Origin: Alcanivoracaceae bacterium
Lineage (GTDB): Bacteria > Pseudomonadota > Gammaproteobacteria > Pseudomonadales > Alcanivoracaceae
Assembly (NCBI GenBank): GCA_023146255.1
Contig: JAGLCJ010000003.1
Coordinates: 186,001 to 250,000 of the forward strand
Direction: 5' to 3'
Length of the DNA stretch: 64,000 nucleotides
This document shows, one piece after another, positions 8,469-16,076 of this stretch. The notes under the pieces were generated by a model, which was given only the letters and a program-made list of their open reading frames with translations, searched no databases and was not told the origin of the DNA. The first letter of the stretch is position 1; each line of letters begins with the position of its first letter. The position numbers were made by a program, and so were the translations under genes.

Positions 8469-9389
8469 ATGACCAACATTCACCGTTTTGATTTCATGGG
8501 GTTGCGTCGCACCTTCGGCGTGCTGTCGATTGTGCTGGTGCTGGCGTCGCTGGGGCTGCTGGTTACCCGCGGGCTGAACCTGGGCCTCGATTTTACTGGC
8601 GGTGCCCTGATCGAGGTCAGCTCGCCGCAGGACATCGTCATCGAGGATGCTCGCAGGGCGCTGACCGGCTCTCCCTATCAGGATGCCGTGATCCAGCATT
8701 TCGGGTCGGCCCGGGAAATTGTTGTCCGGGTTGCACCGAAAGATGGCCCCAGCGACGACAAGGTCGGCCTGGAATTGTTTGCTCTTCTGCAAGGTGCAAT
8801 GCCCGAAGTTGAATTGCGCCGAGTTGAGTTTGTTGGCCCGCAGGTCGGTGACGAGCTGCGCGACCAGTCCGGTCTGGCCTTGTTGATGGCGCTTGGTGCC
8901 ATGCTGCTTTATATCTGGTTCCGTTTTACCAACAAGTTTGGCGTCTCTGCCGTTGTTGCCCTGTTTCATGACGTGGTGATCGTGCTCGGGTTTTTTGCCC
9001 TGTTCCAGTGGCAGGTGGATCTTACCGTTCTGGCGGCACTGCTGGCGCTGATCGGTTATTCCATCAACGATTCCATTGTTGTCGCCGACTATGTGCGCGA
9101 CATGTTCCGCACTACCCGACTGGATGATCCGGCGGAGACCGTCAACAGTGCCATTCAGTCGACACTGGGTCGTACCATCAACACCTCGTTGACGACCTTG
9201 CTGGTGGTGTTGGCACTGCAGTTTTTTGGCGGCGAGGCGGTGCACAGCTTCTCGCTGGCGCTGTCGATCGGCATCATTGTCGGCACCTACTCATCCATCT
9301 ATATCGTCTGCAATCTGGCCTTGGCAATGAAGCTGGACAAGCAGGACTTTATTGTTCCGATTGTTGAAGAGGTCGACGAGGCTCCCTGA
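8469..9389 (+). CDS. secF: Protein translocase subunit SecF
   Basis: Partner of SecD in the SecDF export motor. The product is 306 aa: a first span at about 18-36, the GLNLGLDFTGGALIEV motif, a periplasmic loop, then five spans with IGYSINDSIVVADYVRD and the TLGRTINTSLTTLL segment. The ribosome site AAGGAG precedes the ATG. Its TGA stop overlaps the ATG of the next gene by one base. Confidence 0.98.
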   Translation: MTNIHRFDFMGLRRTFGVLSIVLVLASLGLLVTRGLNLGLDFTGGALIEVSSPQDIVIEDARRALTGSPYQDAVIQHFGSAREIVVRVAPKDGPSDDKVGLELFALLQGAMPEVELRRVEFVGPQVGDELRDQSGLALLMALGAMLLYIWFRFTNKFGVSAVVALFHDVVIVLGFFALFQWQVDLTVLAALLALIGYSINDSIVVADYVRDMFRTTRLDDPAETVNSAIQSTLGRTINTSLTTLLVVLALQFFGGEAVHSFSLALSIGIIVGTYSSIYIVCNLALAMKLDKQDFIVPIVEEVDEAP

Positions 9390-9880
9390 TGATCGAGAAA
9401 ATGTTCGAGAAGCTGATGTATTCGGCGCGCTGGATTCTGGCGCCGATTTATCTTGGCCTGAGCCTGACGCTGCTGGCGCTTGCCATCAAGTTCTTCCAGG
9501 AGGTTCTTTACATCCTGCCGAATGTTTTTCAGATAGCGGAAGCGGATCTGATTCTCAAAATCCTGACGCTGATCGATATCGCGCTGGTTGGAGGCTTGCT
9601 GGTGATGGTGATGTTTTCCGGCTATGAGAACTTTGTTTCACGGCTGGATATTGACGAGAGCGAAGACAAGCTGAGCTGGCTTGGCAAGATGGATGCCACC
9701 AGTCTGAAGAACAAGGTGGCGGCGTCGATTGTCGCCATTTCCTCGATTCATCTGCTGAAGATTTTCATGAATGCCCAGAACATCGATAATGACAAGCTGC
9801 TCTGGTATGTGATTATCCACATCACCTTTGTTGCGTCGGCATTTGGCATGGGTGTGCTGGACAGAATTACCCGCCACTGA
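9389..9880 (+). CDS. UPF0114 (YqhA-like) membrane protein
   Basis: Inner-membrane protein of 163 residues resembling the YqhA/UPF0114 family, whose function is unknown. Four hydrophobic segments lie at about 12-30, 50-75, 105-120 and 130-150. Typical family stretches are FEKLMYSARWILAPIYLGLS, MVMFSGYENFVSR and KMDATSLKNKVAASIVAISS. The ATG shares one base with the secF stop, so it is probably translated with secDF, though a link to protein export is not shown. Confidence 0.88.
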   Translation: MIEKMFEKLMYSARWILAPIYLGLSLTLLALAIKFFQEVLYILPNVFQIAEADLILKILTLIDIALVGGLLVMVMFSGYENFVSRLDIDESEDKLSWLGKMDATSLKNKVAASIVAISSIHLLKIFMNAQNIDNDKLLWYVIIHITFVASAFGMGVLDRITRH

Positions 9881-9881
9881 T

Positions 9882-9905
9882 TGTTGCGGCGTGATCGCCG
9901 CAACA
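9882..9905. terminator. Bidirectional hairpin between convergent genes
   Basis: TGTTGCGGCG (9882-9891) pairs perfectly with CGCCGCAACA (9896-9905) around TGAT. It sits between the convergent UPF0114 and DksA-like genes. No T-run on either strand, so intrinsic termination is only suspected. Confidence 0.45.
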
Positions 9906-9916
9906 TATCGCCATTG

Positions 9917-10243
9917 TTATTCCTGTCCGCTGGCGCAGTCGGCGCAGAGTGTGGTTTCCGGCAAGGCCTTCAGTCTGGCCGGGGAAATGGCCGCCTGACA
10001 ACGCTCGCAGACGTCGCCGACGCCGGCATGAATACGCTCCATGGCATGATCGACCCGCGCCAGCTGGTCGCGGACTTCAGATTCGAGAATATCCACCACT
10101 TCGTCATTCTGCGTTTCACTGGCCTGCTCAGCAAAATCCGGGTCAAGCGGCCCGCCGGCGCGATGCTGATGCTGGTGATAGCGGGACAGTCGCTGACTCA
10201 GGCTGTCGCGCAGAATTTCCAGATTCTGTAATCGGCTGTTCAT
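9917..10243 (-). CDS. DksA/TraR-type C4 zinc-finger protein
   Basis: Small protein (108 aa) of the DksA/TraR family, whose members bind RNA polymerase through the secondary channel or remain uncharacterised. A helical N-terminus (about 1-70, partly coiled-coil) is followed by the four-cysteine knuckle CERCQ ... CADC in the last 30 residues, with the family's HAMERIHAGVGDVCERC context. It is much shorter than DksA itself (about 150 aa), so an activity like DksA's should not be assumed. AGGAG precedes the ATG. Monocistronic. Confidence 0.85.
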   Translation of the reverse strand: MNSRLQNLEILRDSLSQRLSRYHQHQHRAGGPLDPDFAEQASETQNDEVVDILESEVRDQLARVDHAMERIHAGVGDVCERCQAAISPARLKALPETTLCADCASGQE

Positions 10244-10369
10244 GGGCTCTCCTTTTTCAGGCCACCATTGTCATTGCCACCATCGTACGCCGGGATGACA
10301 TGGATCAACAGTTGAGTCGGCATTCCGGTCCAGACTGGCGTTATCCAAACTGATACGCCGGAGGCGCGA

Positions 10370-10615
10370 ATGTCTGTCGAGAAGCACGATCTGCTGCACG
10401 AACTGCCCGAGTACCGCGAGCAGATCCATACCCTGAAAACCAGTAATGCGCACTTTGCCCGGCTGTTTGACGAATATCATGAGGTTGACCATGAGGTCCG
10501 ACGGCTTGAAACCGGTGTCGCGGCGAGCTCGGATGAATATCTGGAAGGGCGCAAGAAGCAGCGCCTGAAATTGAAAGATGAGCTGTACGGCATGCTCAAG
10601 GCTGTGGAAGCCTGA
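10370..10615 (+). CDS. YdcH family (DUF465) small protein
   Basis: An 81-aa highly charged helical protein matching the YdcH/DUF465 family: HDLLHELPEYREQIHTLK, then ARLFDEYHEVDHEVRRLE and LKDELYGML. Function unknown; the family is cytosolic and predicted to form a coiled coil. A GGAGGCG ribosome site sits before the ATG. It stands alone between divergent and convergent neighbours. Confidence 0.88.
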   Translation: MSVEKHDLLHELPEYREQIHTLKTSNAHFARLFDEYHEVDHEVRRLETGVAASSDEYLEGRKKQRLKLKDELYGMLKAVEA

Positions 10616-10619
10616 TTCC

Positions 10620-10647
10620 GCAGGAGCGGTCGGTCGACCGCTCCTGC
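10620..10647. terminator. 12-bp hairpin between ydcH-like gene and suhB
   Basis: GCAGGAGCGGTC (10620-10631) pairs perfectly with GACCGCTCCTGC (10636-10647), loop GGTC. It begins 5 bp after the YdcH stop and ends 7 bp from the suhB stop. It resembles the GCAGGAGCGG-type extragenic palindromes of gammaproteobacteria. No T-run follows. Confidence 0.5.
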
Positions 10648-10653
10648 AGCAGA

Positions 10654-11472
10654 TCAGCGTTTCAGTTTTTCGGTCAGATGCGGCTGGATTTTCTGCAGCA
10701 ATCCCTTGAAGACTTTCACTGAACCGGCGACTACGTTGCCGGTTTCCAGATAGCGCGGGTTGCCACTCAGGTCACCGATCAGGCCGCCGGCTTCGGTAAT
10801 CAGTAAAGCGCCGGCAGCGATATCCCATTCCTGCAGGCCCATCTCGAAAAAGCCGTCCATGCGGCCGGCTGCCACCCAGGCCAGATCCAGTGCCGCGGAA
10901 CCGGGCCGGCGCAGGCCGGCGGTGCTGCTGGCGATGTCCTTGAACATGGCCAGATAGGCGTCCATATGCTCAGCCTGATCCTTGCGGAACGGGAAGCCGG
11001 TGCCGATCAATGTGCCTTCAAGGCCCGCCGGTTGCGTCACGCGCAGGCGACGGCCGTTCAGTGCCGCACCACGACCCTTGCTGGCGGTGAATTCTTCATC
11101 GCGCAGCGGATCGTAGATCAGTGCGTGCTCGACCTTGCCCTTGTGTTTCAGGGCAATGGAGATGCAGTACTGGGGAAAACCGTGAATAAAATTGGTGGTG
11201 CCGTCGAGCGGGTCGATCACCCACTGCCAGTCGCGCCCTTCGCCCTTGCCTTCGATCAGGCCGCTTTCCTCACCGAGGAAGCCGTGGTCCGGGTAGGCCT
11301 TGCGGATCACTTCGATGATCTTGTTTTCGCTGGCCCGGTCGACTTCGGTGACGAAGTCATTGATGCCTTTTTTCTCGACGGTAAGGGTCTGCACGTCTTC
11401 AGCAGCGCGACGCAGAATGGTGCCGGCCTGACGGGCAGCACGTTGGGCGATGTTGACCTGGGGAGCCAGCAT
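10654..11472 (-). CDS. suhB: Inositol-1-monophosphatase family protein SuhB
   Basis: Mg-dependent phosphatase that hydrolyses inositol phosphate; in E. coli SuhB also joins rRNA antitermination complexes. The 272-aa product contains the metal-site motifs EVD, GEESG, the WVIDPLDGTTNFIHGFP core and the second metal motif WDIAAGALLITEAGG. I chose the ATG at 11472 because AGGA lies 9 nt upstream; an in-frame TTG at 11481 would sit directly on that site. Divergent from trmJ, the usual arrangement. Confidence 0.95.
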   Translation of the reverse strand: MLAPQVNIAQRAARQAGTILRRAAEDVQTLTVEKKGINDFVTEVDRASENKIIEVIRKAYPDHGFLGEESGLIEGKGEGRDWQWVIDPLDGTTNFIHGFPQYCISIALKHKGKVEHALIYDPLRDEEFTASKGRGAALNGRRLRVTQPAGLEGTLIGTGFPFRKDQAEHMDAYLAMFKDIASSTAGLRRPGSAALDLAWVAAGRMDGFFEMGLQEWDIAAGALLITEAGGLIGDLSGNPRYLETGNVVAGSVKVFKGLLQKIQPHLTEKLKR

Positions 11473-11511
11473 GGGAAGCAATCCTGTAAAAGAGCGGGTA
11501 ACGAGGCCGCG

Positions 11512-11520
11512 ATTCTAGCA
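11512..11520 (-). promoter_or_regulatory. Extended -10 promoter of suhB
   Basis: The minus strand reads TGCTAGAAT, an extended -10 with TG one base before TAGAAT, about 40 nt before the suhB ATG. No -35 match is seen, as is common with extended -10 promoters. Confidence 0.5.
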
Positions 11521-11560
11521 GACAGGCCGGCGCCGCGGCAGTGCCTGTGCCCGCTTCAGC

Positions 11561-11569
11561 TGCTAAGAT
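11561..11569 (+). promoter_or_regulatory. Extended -10 promoter of trmJ
   Basis: TGCTAAGAT lies 32 nt upstream of the trmJ ATG, with no recognisable -35 box. It mirrors the suhB element on the opposite strand 40 bp away. Confidence 0.5.
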
Positions 11570-11600
11570 GCGGCTCTTTTTCAGGGATTTAACACAGGCC

Positions 11601-12362
11601 ATGCTCGACCGCGTTCGTATCGTAATGGTGGAAACCCGGCACCCCGGCAATGTCGGCGCTGCCGCCCGGGCCATGAAGACCATGGGCCTGTCTGACCTGC
11701 GACTGGTCCGGCCGGTGCGTTTCCCGGATCAGGAAGCCACTGCCCGCGCCACCGATGGCGCCGCCGATATTCTTGAACGCGCCCGGGTCTGCGCCGATCT
11801 CGATGAAGCGCTCGGTGATGCCGATCTGGTGATCGGCACCAGTGCCCGTCAGCGTCGCATTCCCTGGCCCTGCATTACCCCGCGCCAGCTCGGTGACCGG
11901 ATTGCCGCCGAGCCGGACATGAAAGTCGCAGTGATGTTTGGCCGCGAGGATCGCGGCTTGACCAATGAGGAGCTGCAGCGTTGTAACCTGCACGTGTCGA
12001 TTCCGGCCGACAGCGAGTACGGTGTACTTAACGTCGCCTCTGCGGTGCAGTTGATCAGCTATGAGCTGCGTCTGGCGCTGGTCGGTGATGAACTGGACCG
12101 GCCTGAGGCAAGGGCGCGACGCCACAGCATGCCGTTGCCGGAACTGGTCTGGGATGAGCCACCGGCCAGTAATCAGGATGTGGATCTGCTGCTCAGCCAT
12201 CTGGAACGGGTGGCAATGACCAGCGGTTTTCTTGATCCGCAGAATCCGGCTCAGGTCAGCACCCGGTTGCGACGTCTGTTTATGCGTGCCCGGCCGGACC
12301 GGATGGAAGTCGGTATCCTGCGCGGTATTCTCGCCAGCATCGAAAAACGCTGGGAAAAATAA
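11601..12362 (+). CDS. trmJ: tRNA (cytidine/uridine-2'-O-)-methyltransferase TrmJ
   Basis: SPOUT-class methyltransferase that modifies the 2'-O of residue 32 in tRNAs. The 253-aa product starts with RVRIVMVETRHPGNVGAAAR and has the knot motifs VAVMFGREDRGLTNEEL and IPADSEYGVLNVASAVQ. I start at 11601, where similarity to the family begins, although the frame is open for 20 more codons. Followed by cysE at 33 bp and iscR. Confidence 0.96.
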   Translation: MLDRVRIVMVETRHPGNVGAAARAMKTMGLSDLRLVRPVRFPDQEATARATDGAADILERARVCADLDEALGDADLVIGTSARQRRIPWPCITPRQLGDRIAAEPDMKVAVMFGREDRGLTNEELQRCNLHVSIPADSEYGVLNVASAVQLISYELRLALVGDELDRPEARARRHSMPLPELVWDEPPASNQDVDLLLSHLERVAMTSGFLDPQNPAQVSTRLRRLFMRARPDRMEVGILRGILASIEKRWEK

Positions 12363-12395
12363 CGTTCTTTTGCAACGTCCCTTCAGGGAGTGTTT

Positions 12396-13160
12396 ATGTT
12401 TGATCGCATTCGTGAAGACATCCGTTCGGTGTTCCACCGTGACCCGGCGGCGCGTAACAGTATTGAAGTGCTGCTGACCTATCCGGGTCTGCATGCGCTG
12501 CTGTTTCACCGTCTTGCTCACGTTTGCTGGCGCGCCCGGCTGAAATTGCTGGCGCGGCTGATTTCCGCCTTCAGTCGCTGGATGACCGGCATCGAGATCC
12601 ATCCTGGCGCCACCATTGGCCGGCGTTTCTTTATTGATCACGGCATGGGCGTGGTGATTGGCGAAACCGCCGAGATCGGTGACGACGTCACCCTGTATCA
12701 CGGCGTCACTCTGGGTGGCACCACCTGGAACAAGGGCAAGCGCCACCCGACGCTCGGTGACGGCGTGGTGGTCGGGGCCGGTGCCAAGGTGCTCGGGCCG
12801 ATTACTCTGGGCGCCGGCAGCAAGGTGGGCTCCAATTCAGTGGTCACACGGGACGTGCCGGAGGGCGCCACCGTGGTTGGCATTCCCGGCCGGGTGATCC
12901 GCAAGGCGGAGACCGAGGAGGAGCGCAAGCGCGAGGAAATGGCCAAAAAGATCGGCTTCGAGGCCTACGGTATGGCCAGTGATATGCCGGACCCGGTGGC
13001 CCAGGCCATCCATCTGCTGCTGGACCATATGCATGCGGTGGACACCAAGATCGACCGGATGTGCAAGTCGTTGTCCGATCAGGGTATTCGCAGCTGCGAT
13101 GAGAAGTTGCCGGAGCTCAAGGATGAGGATTTCGAGACCGTTCGGCAGGATGGCGATTGA
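12396..13160 (+). CDS. cysE: Serine O-acetyltransferase
   Basis: Acetylates serine with acetyl-CoA, the committed step to cysteine. The 254-aa protein has an N-terminal helical part (about 1-60) and a left-handed beta-helix with hexapeptide repeats, including FFIDHGMGVVIGETAEIGDD, LGGTTWNKGKRHPTLGDGV and SVVTRDVPEGATVVGIPG. The start at 12396 has GGAG 5 nt upstream and is preferred to an in-frame GTG at 12390. Cysteine supply upstream of iscR/iscS fits sulfur mobilisation for Fe-S assembly. Confidence 0.96.
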   Translation: MFDRIREDIRSVFHRDPAARNSIEVLLTYPGLHALLFHRLAHVCWRARLKLLARLISAFSRWMTGIEIHPGATIGRRFFIDHGMGVVIGETAEIGDDVTLYHGVTLGGTTWNKGKRHPTLGDGVVVGAGAKVLGPITLGAGSKVGSNSVVTRDVPEGATVVGIPGRVIRKAETEEERKREEMAKKIGFEAYGMASDMPDPVAQAIHLLLDHMHAVDTKIDRMCKSLSDQGIRSCDEKLPELKDEDFETVRQDGD

Positions 13161-13178
13161 TCCCTGTGGGTGGTCAGA

Positions 13179-13203
13179 ATACTTGACCAATTTAGTCGGG
13201 ATT
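13179..13203 (+). promoter_or_regulatory. IscR type-1 operator overlapping the iscR promoter
   Basis: The sequence ATACTTGACC followed by AATT and TAGTCGGGATT resembles the known [2Fe-2S]-IscR site (pattern ATA-YYGACT-RWWWYAGTC-RR-STAT). The -35 hexamer TTGACC (13183-13188) lies within it, with a weak -10 such as TAGCCT (13207-13212). Binding would repress iscR-iscS when clusters are plentiful. Recognised by eye; it closely resembles the site before sufB. Confidence 0.78.
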
Positions 13204-13213
13204 AGGTAGCCTT

Positions 13214-13250
13214 GACGGCATTGTCACACTGACCATGTGGGATTGCCGTC
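13214..13250 (+). repeat. Inverted repeat abutting the iscR start codon
   Basis: GACGGCA (13214-13220) is complementary to TGCCGTC (13244-13250), and CACA (13225-13228) to TGTG (13236-13239). The repeat ends exactly at the ATG and encloses the GGGA ribosome-site candidate. Whether it exists in RNA depends on the transcription start, which is uncertain. Confidence 0.4.
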
Positions 13251-13721
13251 ATGCGACTGACTACCAAGGGCCGTTACGCTGTTACCGCCATGCTCGACCT
13301 CGCGCTGCACGCCGAGAACGGGCCGGTGTCGCTGGCCGATATCTCCGAGCGTCAGGGTATTTCCATCTCCTATCTGGAACAGCTGTTTGCCAAGCTGCGC
13401 CGCCGTGAGCTGGTGTTCAGCGTGCGTGGGCCGGGCGGTGGTTATCAGCTCGGTGCCGAGGCACAGAACATCAGTGTCGCCAGCGTGATCGATGCTGTTG
13501 ACGAATCCGTTGATGCAACCCGTTGCGGCGGCCAGGGCGACTGCCACGAAGGTGAGGTTTGCCTGACCCACCACCTGTGGACCGATCTTTCCAGTCGCAT
13601 ACATCAATTCCTGAGCGGCATCACCATCGGTGATCTGGTGGCGCGGCGGGAAATCCGTCGCATCTCCGGCCGTCAGGATACCCAGCTCAACAGCCGTCGG
13701 CTGCAGCTGATCCAGTCATGA
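13251..13721 (+). CDS. iscR: Fe-S cluster assembly regulator IscR (Rrf2 family)
   Basis: Winged-helix sensor that represses cluster-assembly genes when it holds a [2Fe-2S] cluster and acts at other sites as apo-protein. The 156-aa product begins MRLTTKGRYAVTAMLDLALH, the IscR N-terminus. The helix-turn-helix lies at about 28-55, and the three cluster cysteines are in the segment CGGQGDCHEGEVC, followed by the conserved His (CLTHH). It has its own operator upstream, overlaps the next gene by 4 bp and is separated from a complete suf operon by 6 kb. Confidence 0.97.
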   Translation: MRLTTKGRYAVTAMLDLALHAENGPVSLADISERQGISISYLEQLFAKLRRRELVFSVRGPGGGYQLGAEAQNISVASVIDAVDESVDATRCGGQGDCHEGEVCLTHHLWTDLSSRIHQFLSGITIGDLVARREIRRISGRQDTQLNSRRLQLIQS

Positions 13722-14866
13722 AACCGGTTTATCTCGATTACGCCGCCACCACGCCGGTGGATGCGCGCGTGATTGCGCGCATGCTCGAATTTCTCGGCGA
13801 AGATGCCCAGTTCGGTAACCCGGCCTCGCGCTCGCATGGCTATGGCTGGCTGGCGGAGGAGGGGGTGGAAACCGCCCGCCGTCAGGTGGCCGATGTACTG
13901 CACTGCGATGTCCGTGAAGTGGTCTGGACCAGTGGTGCCACCGAATCGAACAACCTTGCCATCAAGGGCGCCGCCTTTGCCAATCGTGAGCGTGGCCGGC
14001 ATCTGATTACCGCCACCAGCGAGCACAAGGCGGTGCTGGATTGTTTTCGCTGGCTGGAAACAAAAGGTTTTGAGGTTACCTGGCTGGCGCCGCAGGCCGA
14101 TGGCCGGGTCGATCCTGAGGCACTGAAAGCGGCATTGCGAGATGACACCACGCTGGTGTCGCTGATGCACGCCAATAACGAAACCGGCGTGATCAACGAT
14201 ATCGCCGTTTTGGGCGAGTTGTGCCGGAGCAATGGCACCCTGTTCCATGTCGATGCCGCGCAAACTGCGGGCAGGCTGTTGCTGGATCTGTCGCAGCTGC
14301 CGGTGGATCTGTTGTCGCTGTCGGCACACAAGTTCTACGCCCCCAAAGGTGTCGGTGTGCTGTATGTGCGGCGCCATCCGGATGTCCGCATCGAGGCGCA
14401 GATGCATGGTGGTGGTCACGAGCGTGGCCTGCGTTCCGGTACCTTGCCAACCCATCAGGTGGTCGGGCTCGGTGAGGCGCTGATGCTTGCGGCGCAGCAG
14501 ATGAACGAGGATTCGCTGCGTATCGGTGCGCTGCGCAACCAGCTCTGGGAAGGTATCGCCGACTTGCCCGGCGTTCAGCTTAACGGCCACCCGACCCAGC
14601 GTCTGCCCGGACATCTGAATGTGGCTTTTAGCGGCATTGATGGTGATTTGCTGATTACCGCCCTGAATCAGATCGCCATCTCCTCCGGTTCGGCCTGTAC
14701 TTCAGCTTCGGTGGAGCCGTCGCACGTACTAACCGCCATGGGGCTATCGCGTGAACATGCGCTGTCCTCCCTGCGCATCAGCCTCGGCCGGCAAACCACT
14801 AAAGATGATGTCGACAGGGCAATCAAGAATGTTTGCCTTGCCGTACATGCCCTGACGAAGAGATAG
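13718..14866 (+). CDS. iscS: IscS-type cysteine desulfurase lacking the C-terminal tail
   Basis: PLP enzyme that removes sulfur from cysteine. The 382-aa protein is group I, closely resembling IscS: HKFYAPKG holds the PLP lysine (K205) and SSGSACTSASVEPS the persulfide cysteine (C327). It stops shortly after the LGRQTTKDDVDRAI segment, about 20 residues before the end of E. coli IscS, losing the tail implicated in IscU docking. No iscU, iscA, hscB, hscA or fdx follows; the next gene is on the other strand. Sulfur may go to tRNA thiolation or SUF instead. ATG overlaps the iscR stop. Confidence 0.93.
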   Translation: MKPVYLDYAATTPVDARVIARMLEFLGEDAQFGNPASRSHGYGWLAEEGVETARRQVADVLHCDVREVVWTSGATESNNLAIKGAAFANRERGRHLITATSEHKAVLDCFRWLETKGFEVTWLAPQADGRVDPEALKAALRDDTTLVSLMHANNETGVINDIAVLGELCRSNGTLFHVDAAQTAGRLLLDLSQLPVDLLSLSAHKFYAPKGVGVLYVRRHPDVRIEAQMHGGGHERGLRSGTLPTHQVVGLGEALMLAAQQMNEDSLRIGALRNQLWEGIADLPGVQLNGHPTQRLPGHLNVAFSGIDGDLLITALNQIAISSGSACTSASVEPSHVLTAMGLSREHALSSLRISLGRQTTKDDVDRAIKNVCLAVHALTKR

Positions 14867-14869
14867 CGA

Positions 14870-15934
14870 CTATTGCCATATCTCGCTGAACTCCCAGAAG
14901 CTCAGGTTGCGGAGCTTCTGCCTTGCTGACCCGGCGGCCTGATTGTTTTGATGTTCCCTGATCCAGTCCATCAAGCGCATCGCAGCCTCGCTGGCTGGAC
15001 CTTCCGGATTCATGGCAATTGCGGTCTCGATGTCCTGTAAAGCCGCGTCGTGCTGGCCCACGCTATAGTAGGAAAACGCTCTTCGCTGCAGGCGGGAAAG
15101 TGTGCTCCCGAATTTCATGGCCTCCGTGTAGCGCTCAATGGCGCAGGAGTAATCCTTGTCGGTTATGCAGTCATATGCCTGATTGTCCAGAATGTCTCCA
15201 TGCAGGCGCCAGAGATGGGGGTTGCGCCCAGCGTGAACCACCGCCTGATCGGCGATAAGCTCCGCGTCCTCGTAGGAGCCACCCCAGCGAGGCTGCATGT
15301 AGAAAGCATGCATTTGTCGAATCTGATAACTATGGGGGACGGCCTTGATTGCAGCCTCGAAAGTCTGCTGCCGCAGTGTGCGTTTTCCTGATTGGGCGGC
15401 AACGCCAATGATCTGTTGATAGGCTGGAGTCATGCCGGGATTCAGTCTCACTGCCTCTCGCAAATCACCGAGCGCCAGGCTCCAGAAAATTCGTGCATCG
15501 GCCAGATCCTGCTCCGGGACAGCGTCGAGGTAACGTGTTCCCCGAAACCGGAAGCCCTCGCCTGCGAGGAAAAACCCCCTCGCTGTATAGGCCATGGCAC
15601 TGCCGGTGGTATCTATCCAGGCGGTCAGTTGTGACATTAGTGGCGGATAATCAGACCGGCCTATATCAGCGAAAACAGCGTAGGCCTGTATGAAGGAATA
15701 TTCGGCGCTGGGGTCATCCTGAAAGCGTTCTTCGAACTCGGCGAACATTGCGTCGAGTTCTGCATACTGACCAGTTTCGAGATAAGGCATGATCTCGACA
15801 AACGCTGGCGTGCTGTAATGAATCTGCTTGATATAGGCAGCATTCAGTTCTTGCAGATCCGTGAGTTCGGGTTGCGAGCAGCCTGTCATTATCAGCAGCG
15901 TCAGTGTGGCAATCAGGCCAGCAGGTATCTTCAT
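14870..15934 (-). CDS. Lipoprotein with tetratricopeptide-like repeats
   Basis: Predicted lipoprotein of 354 residues: signal peptide with lipobox LIMTGC, then an all-helical body. Regions resembling TPR motifs occur near residues 145-185 (LALGDLREAVRLNPGMTPAY), 205-240 and 270-320 (ALQDIETAIAMNPEGP). The segment RWGGSYEDAELIADQAV recalls DUF4034-type proteins, but I am not sure of that assignment. Function unknown. It converges on iscS, leaving only 3 bp between the stops, and diverges from potA. Confidence 0.75.
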   Translation of the reverse strand: MKIPAGLIATLTLLIMTGCSQPELTDLQELNAAYIKQIHYSTPAFVEIMPYLETGQYAELDAMFAEFEERFQDDPSAEYSFIQAYAVFADIGRSDYPPLMSQLTAWIDTTGSAMAYTARGFFLAGEGFRFRGTRYLDAVPEQDLADARIFWSLALGDLREAVRLNPGMTPAYQQIIGVAAQSGKRTLRQQTFEAAIKAVPHSYQIRQMHAFYMQPRWGGSYEDAELIADQAVVHAGRNPHLWRLHGDILDNQAYDCITDKDYSCAIERYTEAMKFGSTLSRLQRRAFSYYSVGQHDAALQDIETAIAMNPEGPASEAAMRLMDWIREHQNNQAAGSARQKLRNLSFWEFSEIWQ

Positions 15935-16076
15935 GGGTCATCCCTCCTTGATCAGTCGCAGGACAATAGCGCCGATCCAGAGGCTCGGCAAATCGGTGCC
16001 AGTCCGGACTGTATCAGGCATGACAATGGCGGTGATTTTATGAACAATAGCCCGGTCGCATCACAGGCCAGGGCCG

